Part shown: piece after piece, positions 8,588 to 17,579 of the stretch
Layout: every line of letters begins with the position of its first letter
Numbering within the stretch: position 1 is the first letter of the stretch
Assembly (NCBI GenBank): GCA_028280445.1
Contig: JANQLU010000047.1
Location: forward strand, 20,961-84,960
Direction: 5' to 3'
Length of the DNA: 64,000 nt
From: Pirellulaceae bacterium
GTDB taxonomy: Bacteria; Planctomycetota; Planctomycetia; Pirellulales; Pirellulaceae
Position numbers and translations under genes: made by a program
The notes under the pieces: generated by a model
Told to the model about the DNA's origin: nothing
Seen by the model: the letters and a program-made list of their open reading frames with translations, nothing else
Databases searched by the model: none

Positions 8588-10237
8588 TCAAGCAGCCGAC
8601 GATTTCAAGAAACCTTCGAGTAACGTACTGCGAACGGGATTTTGTAATTTCCGGACCGCTTTGGCTTCGATTTGACGAACGCGTTCTCGGGTGACTTTGA
8701 AAATGCGTCCCACTTCTTCGAGCGTGTAAGTGTATCCGTCACCCAATCCATAACGAAGTTTGATGATCTCACGTTCGCGATAGGTCAGCGTTTTGAGCAG
8801 CCGCTCGATTCGATCGCGAAGGATTTCGTTGTTGGCTTTGCGGACGGGATTGTCACTGGTGGAATCCTCGATAAATTCACCAAAACTACAATCTTCTCCT
8901 TCGCCGACGGGTCGATCCAGACTGACCGGGTGTCGGCCGATGTCCATCACCCGCCGCACTTCGTCGATATCCATTTGTGCGTAGTCGGCGATTTCGCTGG
9001 TCGTTGGAGGTCGCCGAAATTTTTGTAGCAATGCTTTTTCGATGTTTCGCAATCGCGTTAACACATCGATCATGTGAACAGGGATGCGAATGGTCCTGGC
9101 TTGATCGGCGATCGCTCGCGTGATGGCCTGTCGAATCCACCAAGTCGCATAAGTCGAGAATTTGAAACCGCGGCGATATTCGTATTTGTCGACCGCCCGC
9201 ATCAATCCCGTGTTGCCTTCCTGAATCAGATCCAGAAAACTCATTCCACGGTTTCGATATTTTTTGGCGATCGACACGACCAGTCGCAGGTTACTGCTGG
9301 AAAGTTCGCGTTTTGCGTTTTCAAATTCACGATGTAATTTTTTGGCGGTTTGCCAACGTTGGTTCAACCCCCTGGGGCTTTCCTGAACCTGCAAGATCAA
9401 GCGTCGAATTTCCGCTTGCATGCGTTTTTTCTCAAACGCCAGCGCAGGATCGTCGGCGATGACATCCAGCTGGGTTTGCAGCATCTCAATACGGCTGGCG
9501 ATTTTCTGCAGTTGCTCGATCAGCGGAACAACACGTCGCGAGCGAAGACTGAGTTCTTCGACCAACAGCACCAGTTTATTTCGGCGACTCAAAAAACGTT
9601 TCCGCGCCGCTCGTTTTTCTGCGGCGGTAGCTGTTCGCGACACCAAAATTCTGAAATCGAGTTTATTGCTGGCCAGCAAATAATCGATGGTGGCAAAATG
9701 GTTCGGCATGCGTTTGAGGACTTGCTCCTTGGTCAGCCGATCGGTCAAGGAAACTTTGATCGTCCGATCGAATGGCAGTTCGCCGTAGTAAACGCGCCGA
9801 AGCGTCTCGACCGTCGCGCGAATCGCATAATCATTAAACAGCAAAGCACGCCGAAATCGCTTGCGCGTAATTTCAATGCGTTTGGCCAATCGGATTTCTT
9901 CGTCGCGATCCAACAATGGGATTTCCGCCATTTGGCTCAGATACATCCGTACGGGATCATCGCCCGGTCGGCGAATTTTTTCAGTCAAATCGAGCGATTG
10001 CAACTCGGCTTCGGCCTGTTTCAATTCGTCAGCCGATGGTCCTTCGTTGCTTTTTTTGGCCGGTGCTTTGTCGCGCAATTCAATGCCACAGCTTTCCAAA
10101 GCGACGACCAGATTGTTCAACTCTTCGGCGGATTGTGCCTCGTCGGGCAGATATTTTGAGACTTCGTCGTAGGTCAAGTAGCCTTGTGATTTTCCTTTGT
10201 CTACCAGCACTTGAAGGTCAGCTTCGAGATGTTGCAT
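8588..10237 (-). CDS. rpoD: Primary RNA polymerase sigma factor (sigma-70)
   Basis: The product is 549 aa. It has region 1.1 (about 1-80), region 1.2 ([21 protein letters not shown], about 93-115), a non-conserved insert to about 310, region 2 with [19 protein letters not shown] and the -10 recognition helix [15 protein letters not shown], region 3 (about 390-467) and region 4 with the [23 protein letters not shown] for -35 recognition. All primary sigma regions are present. ATG at 10237 follows a perfect AGGAGG with good spacing. It lies downstream of dnaG in the same direction, matching the classic dnaG-rpoD arrangement, with 265 bp between them that may hold its own promoter. Confidence 0.96.
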   Translation of the reverse strand: MQHLEADLQVLVDKGKSQGYLTYDEVSKYLPDEAQSAEELNNLVVALESCGIELRDKAPAKKSNEGPSADELKQAEAELQSLDLTEKIRRPGDDPVRMYLSQMAEIPLLDRDEEIRLAKRIEITRKRFRRALLFNDYAIRATVETLRRVYYGELPFDRTIKVSLTDRLTKEQVLKRMPNHFATIDYLLASNKLDFRILVSRTATAAEKRAARKRFLSRRNKLVLLVEELSLRSRRVVPLIEQLQKIASRIEMLQTQLDVIADDPALAFEKKRMQAEIRRLILQVQESPRGLNQRWQTAKKLHREFENAKRELSSSNLRLVVSIAKKYRNRGMSFLDLIQEGNTGLMRAVDKYEYRRGFKFSTYATWWIRQAITRAIADQARTIRIPVHMIDVLTRLRNIEKALLQKFRRPPTTSEIADYAQMDIDEVRRVMDIGRHPVSLDRPVGEGEDCSFGEFIEDSTSDNPVRKANNEILRDRIERLLKTLTYREREIIKLRYGLGDGYTYTLEEVGRIFKVTRERVRQIEAKAVRKLQNPVRSTLLEGFLKSSAA

Positions 10238-10502
10238 GTGTCAATCCTCCTGCGAATTCCATTTCGCGCTATCGACACTGAATCAAAGCAATCGTTTTAC
10301 ATCGTTTCAGATCAAACAAACCGTCTGGATGCGACACGTGAACGCGTGCGGGGGGAAGTTTTACGGTTGATTGTCGTCAATCAGCGACAGCAGTGGGGGG
10401 TACTGCCGCCGCCCATCTATTCGGGTTGAACAAATGCCAGCAAATCGATCCTTGATTCAAAATATAAGTTCGGCTCCAAGCGGCAACTCTTCCTTGAGCG
10501 CA

Positions 10503-12344
10503 CTAAAGTCCTTGACGCCGACGACTTTGTTCCAATAGTTCCTCGAGGGTGCTTGTTTCCTCCCGGTCATCCATGTCACGCTGGGAAAGTCGCGATTTTG
10601 CTTCGCGACTACTGGCCTGGAGGTCGATCGCCTCGAATGCACGGACAACGTCATCGAGTCGTTTTCGAGCGTCAAAATCCGTGCTTTGTTGTTTGTTTTG
10701 TTCTTCGTCATCGAGCTCGACTAACAAATTTTTGATTTGTTGGTCGTCAGCCATCGTCAATATGATTTGGAATTCTGCATTACGTCCCGCGTTGAAACAT
10801 TCGCAATACAGTTCATAGATTTCTCGAGTAGGACCTGATACGAATTGGTCGGGTGAAATGTTCTCAATAATTTGATCTAAAAATTCTGGATTTCCGATCA
10901 GGATTTGAAGGATTTCTTTCTCTTTCCAATCCAACGTCAACGGTTTGTTTTGTGGAGTCTGGGCAGTTTCCCTGCCTTGTCGCCGTTTGGACAATTTTCG
11001 AATCGATTGGAGTCGATTTCGAATGTGTGATTGTTCCAGGCCAAACAGATGACTCATCCGGTTGAGTAGTTGTTCCAGGCGAACTTGTAAAGCTGATGTT
11101 TTATTGGGAGCTTGGGCGAGTACCGCCAAGATATTTTCCAACGCCCGGTTTGATCGATGCGTATCATTGACCAAATCAATTCCCGTTGTTTCGATAGCAA
11201 TCTTGTGATCCAGGGCATCCGGGGATGAATCGACAAGTTGGCGAAACTGGGTCGCACCATGTTGTTCGAGATAGTCGCATGGGTCCAGTTTTTCTGGCAG
11301 TGTCAAAATTCTCAGGTCTAAATCCGCCGAAACAAATAATCCCAACATTTCATTTGCGCGTTTGATTCCCGCCTGGTCGCCATCGAGTACCAGCGTCACT
11401 TTGTCCGCGTAGCGACGAATTAATCGCAGATGGCGATTGTTGAGCGATGTTCCCAAAACAGCGACAACATTGTCAAATCCGGCTTGCCAAGCCCCAATCA
11501 CATCGGTGTAGCCTTCGACAATAATCAGATGTTTCTGTTTCTGGATCGCCTGGCGGAAATAATTCAGGCCGTATAGCGTGTCGCTTTTGCTGAACAGACG
11601 AGTCTCGGGCGAATTAAAATATTTTGCTGGCGGTCGGCGTTCCTCTTTTTCGGCTTGCTCGACAATTGCTGGCAGGACTCGGCCACCAAATGCGACAACG
11701 CGATCCTGAGTGTCATGAATCGGAAACATGATTCGCCCACGGAAAAAATCAAAAGACTTTCCTGAGTCCGATTTTGACAACATTCCGCATTTGTCAAAAA
11801 TCGCGTTGTTGTATGGCGTGTTATGAGATTGTTCACGCAGCCAATGCCATGCGTCGGGTGCGTATCCGATGCCAAATTGCTGAATGCTGTTTTCATTGAT
11901 CCCACGCGCCGCCAAATACCGTCGGGCATCAGCCGACACAGGATCTTTTGCTAAACACTCGAAATATTGTTTTTGAATCCACTGCATGGCAGCATACAGC
12001 GTTTGTTTGTCGCCGGGACTGCCAGCTGGTAGCGGTTTTCGTTGGAATTGGCGAAGTTGAATACCCGCTCGATCAGCCAGAATTTTGAGCGATTCGCCGA
12101 AATTGACGCTGTCATACTGCTGGATAAAGCTAAAAACGTCGCCGCCAATATCGCACGGCCAGCATTTCCATGTTTGACGAGCCGGATTGACTTGCAAACT
12201 GGGTTTATTGTCGTCGTGCCACGGGCACAAAGCCACATAATTGCTGCCAGCGCGGCGCAATTCGAGATAGCTGCCAACGACATCCACAATATCGTTTGCG
12301 TTCCTGACGCGTTCCTTGACATCAAAGTCGGCGTGATCTGACAC
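10503..12344 (-). CDS. dnaG: DNA primase
   Basis: The product is about 613 aa. The N-terminal CHC2 zinc-binding domain shows CPWHDDNKPSL followed by WKCWPCDIGGDVFSFI. The Toprim catalytic core contains IIVEGYTDVIGAWQAG and later LVLDGDQAG, the metal-binding Glu and Asp motifs. The C-terminal third (about 430-613) is the helicase-interaction region, with an acidic/Gln-rich tail. DnaG makes RNA primers for DNA replication. The frame opens at TTG 12362, but GTG at 12344 has GGAG seven bases upstream and is preferred. It precedes rpoD, as in the macromolecular synthesis operon; rpsU is not next to it. Confidence 0.95.
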   Translation of the reverse strand: MSDHADFDVKERVRNANDIVDVVGSYLELRRAGSNYVALCPWHDDNKPSLQVNPARQTWKCWPCDIGGDVFSFIQQYDSVNFGESLKILADRAGIQLRQFQRKPLPAGSPGDKQTLYAAMQWIQKQYFECLAKDPVSADARRYLAARGINENSIQQFGIGYAPDAWHWLREQSHNTPYNNAIFDKCGMLSKSDSGKSFDFFRGRIMFPIHDTQDRVVAFGGRVLPAIVEQAEKEERRPPAKYFNSPETRLFSKSDTLYGLNYFRQAIQKQKHLIIVEGYTDVIGAWQAGFDNVVAVLGTSLNNRHLRLIRRYADKVTLVLDGDQAGIKRANEMLGLFVSADLDLRILTLPEKLDPCDYLEQHGATQFRQLVDSSPDALDHKIAIETTGIDLVNDTHRSNRALENILAVLAQAPNKTSALQVRLEQLLNRMSHLFGLEQSHIRNRLQSIRKLSKRRQGRETAQTPQNKPLTLDWKEKEILQILIGNPEFLDQIIENISPDQFVSGPTREIYELYCECFNAGRNAEFQIILTMADDQQIKNLLVELDDEEQNKQQSTDFDARKRLDDVVRAFEAIDLQASSREAKSRLSQRDMDDREETSTLEELLEQSRRRQGL

Positions 12345-12504
12345 CTGTTGGCTCCGTGACAATTAATCGCTCGAAGGTCACTTTGCCAAAACACAGGCAG
12401 CATCGCGTTCTATCGTTTGCTGCAGCAGGTTTTAGTGTCTTTCAAAGAGGCGAAATCCATTTCGCCAAATTGTTTAAGTGCCTTCCATTGCACGGAGGCT
12501 GATT

Positions 12505-12726
12505 CTATTCCAGTCCGTGAATTTCCGACAACATCAATTTGGCGTGATGAAAGTGTGACCCACAATCAACGAAAACTGGCGTTGACAATTTGAAAATCAT
12601 TTTATGTGAGATGCCAATTTCCCGATACCATTGCGTCATTTTTTCGAAATCGTTTTTTGACTGATAGCCTGCGATTTCCGTAGATTCCGGGAAATCCTGA
12701 CGTTTCCATATCGCAAAGCCATTCAA
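12505..12726 (-). CDS. Uncertain small ORF or gene remnant
   Basis: A 73-codon frame starts at TTG 12726 without a ribosome site. It reads like coding sequence (WKRQDFPESTEIAGYQSK, later VDCGSHFHHAKLMLSEIHGLE), but no family is recognised and the upstream frame soon hits a stop. It could be a small gene or the C-terminal relic of a lost one. The rest of the 12345-12798 gap shows nothing else I can name. Confidence 0.25.
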   Translation of the reverse strand: MNGFAIWKRQDFPESTEIAGYQSKNDFEKMTQWYREIGISHKMIFKLSTPVFVDCGSHFHHAKLMLSEIHGLE

Positions 12727-12798
12727 TAAATTTGCTGGTTTTTGTTTCTTGCGATAAACTTAGATTAGGAAAACAGGGAAAGTCAGTGGGGTTTTGAC

Positions 12799-13671
12799 AT
12801 GTTGCATCGCATCCAATTATTCGCGGTCGGATTCATATTTGTATTGCTTTTCCCTGCTTGGACTTGCGGGCAAAATCTCTTTGGTGGCGGTTTGGGTTTG
12901 AATCAGGAAATGCTGACTGAGGTCACTGAAACCGGGAAAATTCACTCGATCAACCACCGCAATCGAATGATCAATATCACAACCCCCAAAGGTCGCAAGA
13001 CGATCGAACTGCCACCTCCGGGTCACAATCTTGGTTTCGAAACACAAATTAGTGTGACAGGAAAAACTGATTTGAGTTTTCTCAAACGCGGCATGGCAAT
13101 CCACGTGACTTGCAAAGTCAACAAGCGAAACAAAATTACCGAGCCGGCCGAACGCATTGTCGTGTTTACTCCTAACCGAACAACGGTTTTTGGTTTTCAA
13201 GATGAACCGTTAGAGGCCGAAGGCGATATTCGACCAGTTTCTCTGATCGCATCGGTCTCATCAGTCAAAAAAGACAAAATCATCGCTCGTTATGGCAATA
13301 CCCGTAATCTGAGACGAGTTGAAATACCTGTCAACGAAAATGCCGAAGTCGAATTGAACGGATCCAATTTTCTGTTTGCCAAACCGGGTGATGAAATTAC
13401 GGCAACCGGCCACGTCATTCGCAAACCGATATTGATGGCACACACAATCAATATCGTGCGCACCAACCCGGATAAAAAAACAAAAGATAGTGACCCCAAA
13501 GCGGTTGCTCAGAAAGGCGACAAAGCGGGCAAGGGTAAGGGCAAAGGAAAAGCTGGCAAGAAAGACGTCGCCAAAGGCAAAGGCAAGCCGGCCAAAATGA
13601 TTGCGATCGATGACGGCAAAGACAAAAAACGCAAACGCACACGTGCCGGCCGCGCATTCAAAATCAATTGA
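12799..13671 (+). CDS. Secreted Lys/Gly-rich-tailed protein, unknown
   Basis: The product is 290 aa. A signal peptide (1-25) ends near TCGQ. Residues 30-215 look all-beta, as three strand-rich units (for example TGKIHSINHRNRMINITTP and GDEITATGHVIRKPI). The tail from about 225 is highly basic, with repeated KGKGKGK and KKxxAKGKGKPAK patterns, and would bind anionic partners. No named domain is recognised. The start ATG at 12799 gives a clean signal peptide. Similar Lys-rich tails occur in other exported proteins in this window (36160-36798, 47194-47589). The gene is monocistronic. Confidence 0.7.
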   Translation: MLHRIQLFAVGFIFVLLFPAWTCGQNLFGGGLGLNQEMLTEVTETGKIHSINHRNRMINITTPKGRKTIELPPPGHNLGFETQISVTGKTDLSFLKRGMAIHVTCKVNKRNKITEPAERIVVFTPNRTTVFGFQDEPLEAEGDIRPVSLIASVSSVKKDKIIARYGNTRNLRRVEIPVNENAEVELNGSNFLFAKPGDEITATGHVIRKPILMAHTINIVRTNPDKKTKDSDPKAVAQKGDKAGKGKGKGKAGKKDVAKGKGKPAKMIAIDDGKDKKRKRTRAGRAFKIN

Positions 13672-13705
13672 GTGTTTCGGCTCTAATCGCAACCCGAAAT
13701 TTTGC

Positions 13706-13877
13706 GTGCCACTGGCAGAGCCGGCTTTTCCAGTGTTCTGGTTGAATAGTTTTCAACAATTCTTTTCAGCAGTTCACTCTGCCACTATTGATTGAAACTC
13801 TCTGAATAGTGGTTATTGAGTATTTCAATTGAACGATGAGTTGATGGGTAAATCACTGGCTGGGGCCAGTGGCACCC
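13706..13877 (-). repeat. Dispersed ~170-bp element, family D ends
   Basis: Both ends carry the family D unit (GTGCCACTGGC...GCCAGTG). Read on the minus strand, the whole segment aligns with 63615-63805 on the plus strand, including interior blocks such as GAGTGAACTG, GAACACTGG and AGCCGGCTC. It is therefore a true repeated element and not just a palindrome. No protein is encoded. Confidence 0.7.
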
Positions 13878-13961
13878 GGGCGCTGGTAACAAAATAGCTT
13901 CCCGGTTTTTGAGCGATTTTCGTTGTTGCGTCGTTGGTTTCTTAAGTTTGGGTGGTCGATT

Positions 13962-14087
13962 GGGTGGCACTGGCCCCAGCCAGTGATTGCGGCTTCCTTG
14001 GTTTCAAGCACTGAGATCAAATTCAAATTCCTGACGTTGTTGTCGGTGGTTTGATACCCCAGCACTGGCAGAGGCCAGTGGCACCCA
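13962..14087 (+). repeat. Second family D element
   Basis: It begins GGGTGGCACTGGCCCCAGCC and ends CACTGGCAGAGGCCAGTGGC, with an unrelated interior. Its first 26 bp are the exact complement of the end of the neighbouring element (13852-13877), so the two are head to head. A family A half (14173-14195) follows before the AraC-type gene. Confidence 0.65.
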
Positions 14088-14211
14088 CGACGTTGGCATC
14101 AAGAAGCTTTATTTAATCCATGAAATTTTCGTTACCAGCGTTGAGTGCCACCGCAGGCCGCTTTATTCGATTGGCCGGTGGGAACCGGCCCTACTCCTAT
14201 TCGGTGCCAGG

Positions 14212-15033
14212 CTAGAATCTGCTGGTAGAGATTTCGCGTAAAGTGACTGGAGTCATGCCAAAGAAATTGTTGAACATGCGAATCATGTGCGGCTGATCGC
14301 TAAAGCCACACTCAGCAGAAATTTCAACCGATGACTTTTCCGTATTAACAAACAGCCTGGCCGCTTTGCACACTCGGCGGCGCAACCGAAATTGACTCAA
14401 TGTTTCTCCAAAAAACTCTTTGAATCTTCTTGAGACGTAGTCTGGGTGTCGGCCAGCCAGTTCTGCCAGCAGCCCAACATCGTGGGGTGCGTCTCCCGCA
14501 TGTAAGTTTTGTTCAATATGCTGAACGATTTTGATTAACCAGTTGGGTTTCTTCTGAACTTCCAATTTTCGCTCAGCCATAACTGCTTCAAAAATCGATC
14601 TGGAAATCTCAAATAAATCCTCTTGAGAAATCCGACGAGAAAGGGCCAGCGCAACAAGCCTCACGCCGATTTTGACCGCCTGGCTATTTCTAAAAAAACG
14701 ATAATCATCGAGGCGACTTGGTTCGATCCCAAATCGTGCAGGAAATTGCTTGTCGAACAAGACCATGAAGGATCGCAAACCGGTGCTGCCAATCAAATTG
14801 GAATGAGTTTTTCCAAACGGTTGCAATCCGATATCAAACGCATTGCAATTCCAATGATTTGAATCTGGAATTGCTTCTGTCATACCACCGAAAAACGGCA
14901 TGCCAACGAGGCTAAAACGGTGCGAATGAGCGTGTACTGTTGCGCCCGGCACATAACTGGTCAATACCAGCTGAATGCCGTCTGCTGAACAAACGTTTTT
15001 CCACTCGTTTCTGATTTCAACGAACGGTCGCAT
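14212..15033 (-). CDS. AraC family transcriptional regulator
   Basis: The product is about 273 aa from ATG at 15033 (the frame opens at TTG 15051). The N-terminal 150 residues form a likely cupin-type sensing domain (VHAHSHRFSLVGMPFFGG). The C-terminal AraC domain (about 175-270) has two helix-turn-helix units, GLLAELAGRHPDYVSRRFK and SSVEISAECGFSDQPHMIRM, ending with GMTPVTLRE. It is a DNA-binding regulator; ligand and targets are unknown. It stands alone with repeats behind it, so no target is suggested by context. Confidence 0.88.
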   Translation of the reverse strand: MRPFVEIRNEWKNVCSADGIQLVLTSYVPGATVHAHSHRFSLVGMPFFGGMTEAIPDSNHWNCNAFDIGLQPFGKTHSNLIGSTGLRSFMVLFDKQFPARFGIEPSRLDDYRFFRNSQAVKIGVRLVALALSRRISQEDLFEISRSIFEAVMAERKLEVQKKPNWLIKIVQHIEQNLHAGDAPHDVGLLAELAGRHPDYVSRRFKEFFGETLSQFRLRRRVCKAARLFVNTEKSSVEISAECGFSDQPHMIRMFNNFFGMTPVTLREISTSRF

Positions 15034-15272
15034 GAAATCACTTTCGCCCAAATCGGTGATGAATCACAGTCACTGCTAACATTATACGATCCGCGCAGGC
15101 AGGTCCGTTCGGTGTTCCGACCTCATGCGAAAGAATATTTGCAGATTGTTGACACATCGATTTGCAATTTATTTGCAAAATGTCAGATTTGTTCAAGCAT
15201 CGCTGGCTGGAATGCGATCTCGGTTTGAATTCACAACGATTTGTTTGGCGAAACGTTGGATTCGTCGTTCAT

Positions 15273-16100
15273 TTATCTGTTGGCTTCGAATGATTTCTCT
15301 GAATTCTCGGAGTTCGTCGAATCTCCTTCTTCAGCGGACTGGACGCGTGCCAAAAACTTATTGAGCCTGGGAAAGATTTCAAGAACGGGTGCATGTCCGC
15401 CTTCATACGGAAACCAATCAACCTCGTAGCCTTTTTCCGTAAGTTTTTGGTGAAGTGTTTCACTTCCCTGGAAAGGCAAAACCCGGTCATCTCTCCCATG
15501 TGTAAGAAACACCAATGGTTTATCAATTACATCTTCGCGTGGTTCGTAGCGAACATTGCCAGAAGGCGAAATCAAAATAACAGCGGACACCAATCCGGGT
15601 GCCTCTGAAATGAGATTACTCGACAGAATCGCGCCTTGAGAGTAACCACCAAGAATAATTTCCAACTTGGGATATGCTGCCCGGACAGATTTCAAAACAG
15701 TTAGCACTTTGCTTCGAGACTTTTCAAAATCGCCGCGTTTCAACATCCAGGCACGACCCCCGGGGTTGCGTGCTTGAAACGGTCCGTTGAGAAAAACAAA
15801 TGCAGTTTTCGGTGAGGTTTGGATGTTGTTACAAATGTTTTTCATGTTGTCGGCATTACCACCGAGGCCGTGTAAAAACACAAAGGCATGGGATGCTTCG
15901 GAAAGTTTCGTACCGAACTTGACCCCATCCAATCCACCCCACAAGTCTTTTTCCTGTGTCTCAACTTTTGAACCAGAATTGGATTCAGTGGTTTCAGATT
16001 CAATTTTTTTTGAACTGCAACCCTGAAAAATCAACATGAATATGGTGATTAGCAAGGAGTATTTCAGGGATTTCTGTCGTGCGAGGGCTGAGTTAATCAT
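15273..16100 (-). CDS. Lipoprotein carboxylesterase/phospholipase-like hydrolase
   Basis: The product is 275 aa. A lipoprotein signal ends at a lipobox LIFQGC (Cys about 28), so it is membrane-anchored outside the cytoplasm. The alpha/beta hydrolase fold of the carboxylesterase family PF02230 follows: oxyanion region FLHGLGGNADN, nucleophile motif GGYSQGA, acid Asp in THGRDDRVLP, and catalytic His in YEGGHAP. A Ser/Asn/Glu-rich tail ends the protein. It probably hydrolyses small acyl esters. ATG at 16100 gives the clean lipoprotein signal. Confidence 0.82.
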   Translation of the reverse strand: MINSALARQKSLKYSLLITIFMLIFQGCSSKKIESETTESNSGSKVETQEKDLWGGLDGVKFGTKLSEASHAFVFLHGLGGNADNMKNICNNIQTSPKTAFVFLNGPFQARNPGGRAWMLKRGDFEKSRSKVLTVLKSVRAAYPKLEIILGGYSQGAILSSNLISEAPGLVSAVILISPSGNVRYEPREDVIDKPLVFLTHGRDDRVLPFQGSETLHQKLTEKGYEVDWFPYEGGHAPVLEIFPRLNKFLARVQSAEEGDSTNSENSEKSFEANR

Positions 16101-16267
16101 TGAATTGACCGGAAGAGAAAAATAAACGCATCTGCGACGGATTTAAACGTCGATGTTTTGCAGTCTAAAGGTGATTGCCAAAGAAGTATTGAACAAATCT
16201 GACGTTGATTGACAACTGCCTTGCCGCTGCCATGGAGCCAACATGCGATGGCACTGGAAACCGGATC

Positions 16268-16344
16268 GGCTCGGCAGGAGCCTCGCCCTCCCGGGCCGGT
16301 TCCAACTGGTCGTTTAGAAGAAAATGGCCGGTGGGAACCGACCC
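16268..16344. repeat. Family B half plus diverged family A pair
   Basis: A family B half at 16268-16292 is joined directly to a diverged family A inverted pair at 16293-16344. It lies against the 3' end of the M24 peptidase gene. Confidence 0.75.
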
Positions 16345-16350
16345 AACGTG

Positions 16351-17559
16351 TTATCCGAAAGGATCATCAAAACATTTTGCAGGTTCTGTGAACCAGACTG
16401 GACCATCGTCGGACATATAAAAATGGTCCTCGAGGCGTATTCCGAATTCGCCGGGTAAGACAATCATCGGTTCGTTGCTGAACACCATTCCGGGCTCCAG
16501 CGGTGTGGATTCGCCGCGAACCAAGTAGGGACCTTCGTGAATGTCGAGTCCGCAACCGTGGCCGGTTCGATGCGGCAATCCTGGCAAGGCGTAATCGGGA
16601 CCTAATCCGGCTGATTGCAACACTGCTCGCGCCGCGGCATCGGCGACTTCACAAGGCTCACCTAATTTTGCGGCGGCAAACGCGGCCAATTGTGCGCTTT
16701 TTTCAACATCCCAAATTTCCCGCTGGCGATCGGTAGGCTCGCCAAAACAAAAACTCCGAGTGATATCCGAATTGTAGCCGTCCAGCAAAAATCCGGTGTC
16801 GATTAAAACCCAGTCGTTTTGTTGTAACGTCTGCGGCTGCTTGACGCCGTGCGGAAACGAAGTTGCCACGCCAAACAAAACAATGCAAAACGATGAACCA
16901 GCAGCAGCTCCGATTTTCCGATGGGCCTGATCGATAAACTCAACCACTTCGGTTGTCTGCATGCCAGGTTCCAAAATGGATGCGGCTGCAGCGATTACGG
17001 ACACTGTCGCTTCGTGTGCTCGCTGAATCAACGCCAACTCCGACGCACTTTTGCGAGCACGGAAAAACTGTGTCACCGGTTGTGCGTGTTCAAACCGCAC
17101 ATTGGGGCAAGCGTTTTGCAAACCGTTAAAAATAAAAAACGGTGTCACTTCATCAATCAAAATGCGTCCTGCATCGATTCCGTGCTGCGAAAGATAATCG
17201 GCCACCAATTGATACGGGCTTTGGTGTTCATGCCAAGCGTGAATTTCAGATTCGATCAGCCAGAAATCTCGCAATGTATCGAGTTCAAAATGCGGGGCCA
17301 CGTAAATGAAATCGCCGTCGGCCAAGACGATCGCAGCCACCATTCGTTCGCTTGGGTTCCAGCGAAACCCGGTGAAATAATAAAGATTGGTTCCCGCGTG
17401 CAGATAAATTGCATCGATGTTCTCGTCGCGCATTTTCGACTGCAACCGTTGCAATCGAGATTCAAATTCCGGTTTACCGATGGGCTGAACATCCGATGTC
17501 ATGTTTGACAAAGATTCGAGAGCTTGTTCCCTGGTATTTCCTGTGACGCCGCTAATCAT
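16351..17559 (-). CDS. M24 family peptidase (Xaa-Pro aminopeptidase-like)
   Basis: The product is 402 aa. An N-terminal creatinase-like domain (about 25-165) is followed by the pita-bread catalytic domain. Metal ligands are visible in order: IDTGF (Asp), NSDITRS (Asp), HRTGHGCGLDIHE (His), SNEPMI (Glu) and GIRLEDHF (Glu). These are typical of aminopeptidase P or prolidase. No signal peptide is seen. The frame opens at 17559; an in-frame ATG at 17502 is an alternative start. The start is 20 bp after the Ser/Thr kinase stop, so the two probably share a transcript. Confidence 0.88.
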   Translation of the reverse strand: MISGVTGNTREQALESLSNMTSDVQPIGKPEFESRLQRLQSKMRDENIDAIYLHAGTNLYYFTGFRWNPSERMVAAIVLADGDFIYVAPHFELDTLRDFWLIESEIHAWHEHQSPYQLVADYLSQHGIDAGRILIDEVTPFFIFNGLQNACPNVRFEHAQPVTQFFRARKSASELALIQRAHEATVSVIAAAASILEPGMQTTEVVEFIDQAHRKIGAAAGSSFCIVLFGVATSFPHGVKQPQTLQQNDWVLIDTGFLLDGYNSDITRSFCFGEPTDRQREIWDVEKSAQLAAFAAAKLGEPCEVADAAARAVLQSAGLGPDYALPGLPHRTGHGCGLDIHEGPYLVRGESTPLEPGMVFSNEPMIVLPGEFGIRLEDHFYMSDDGPVWFTEPAKCFDDPFG

Positions 17560-17579
17560 TCGAAGGGGTCCCGCTGGTG

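Noticed and set aside
9350..10159. Long plus-strand ORF inside rpoD (269 codons)
   Set aside because: It is a shadow of the sigma factor gene on the other strand.
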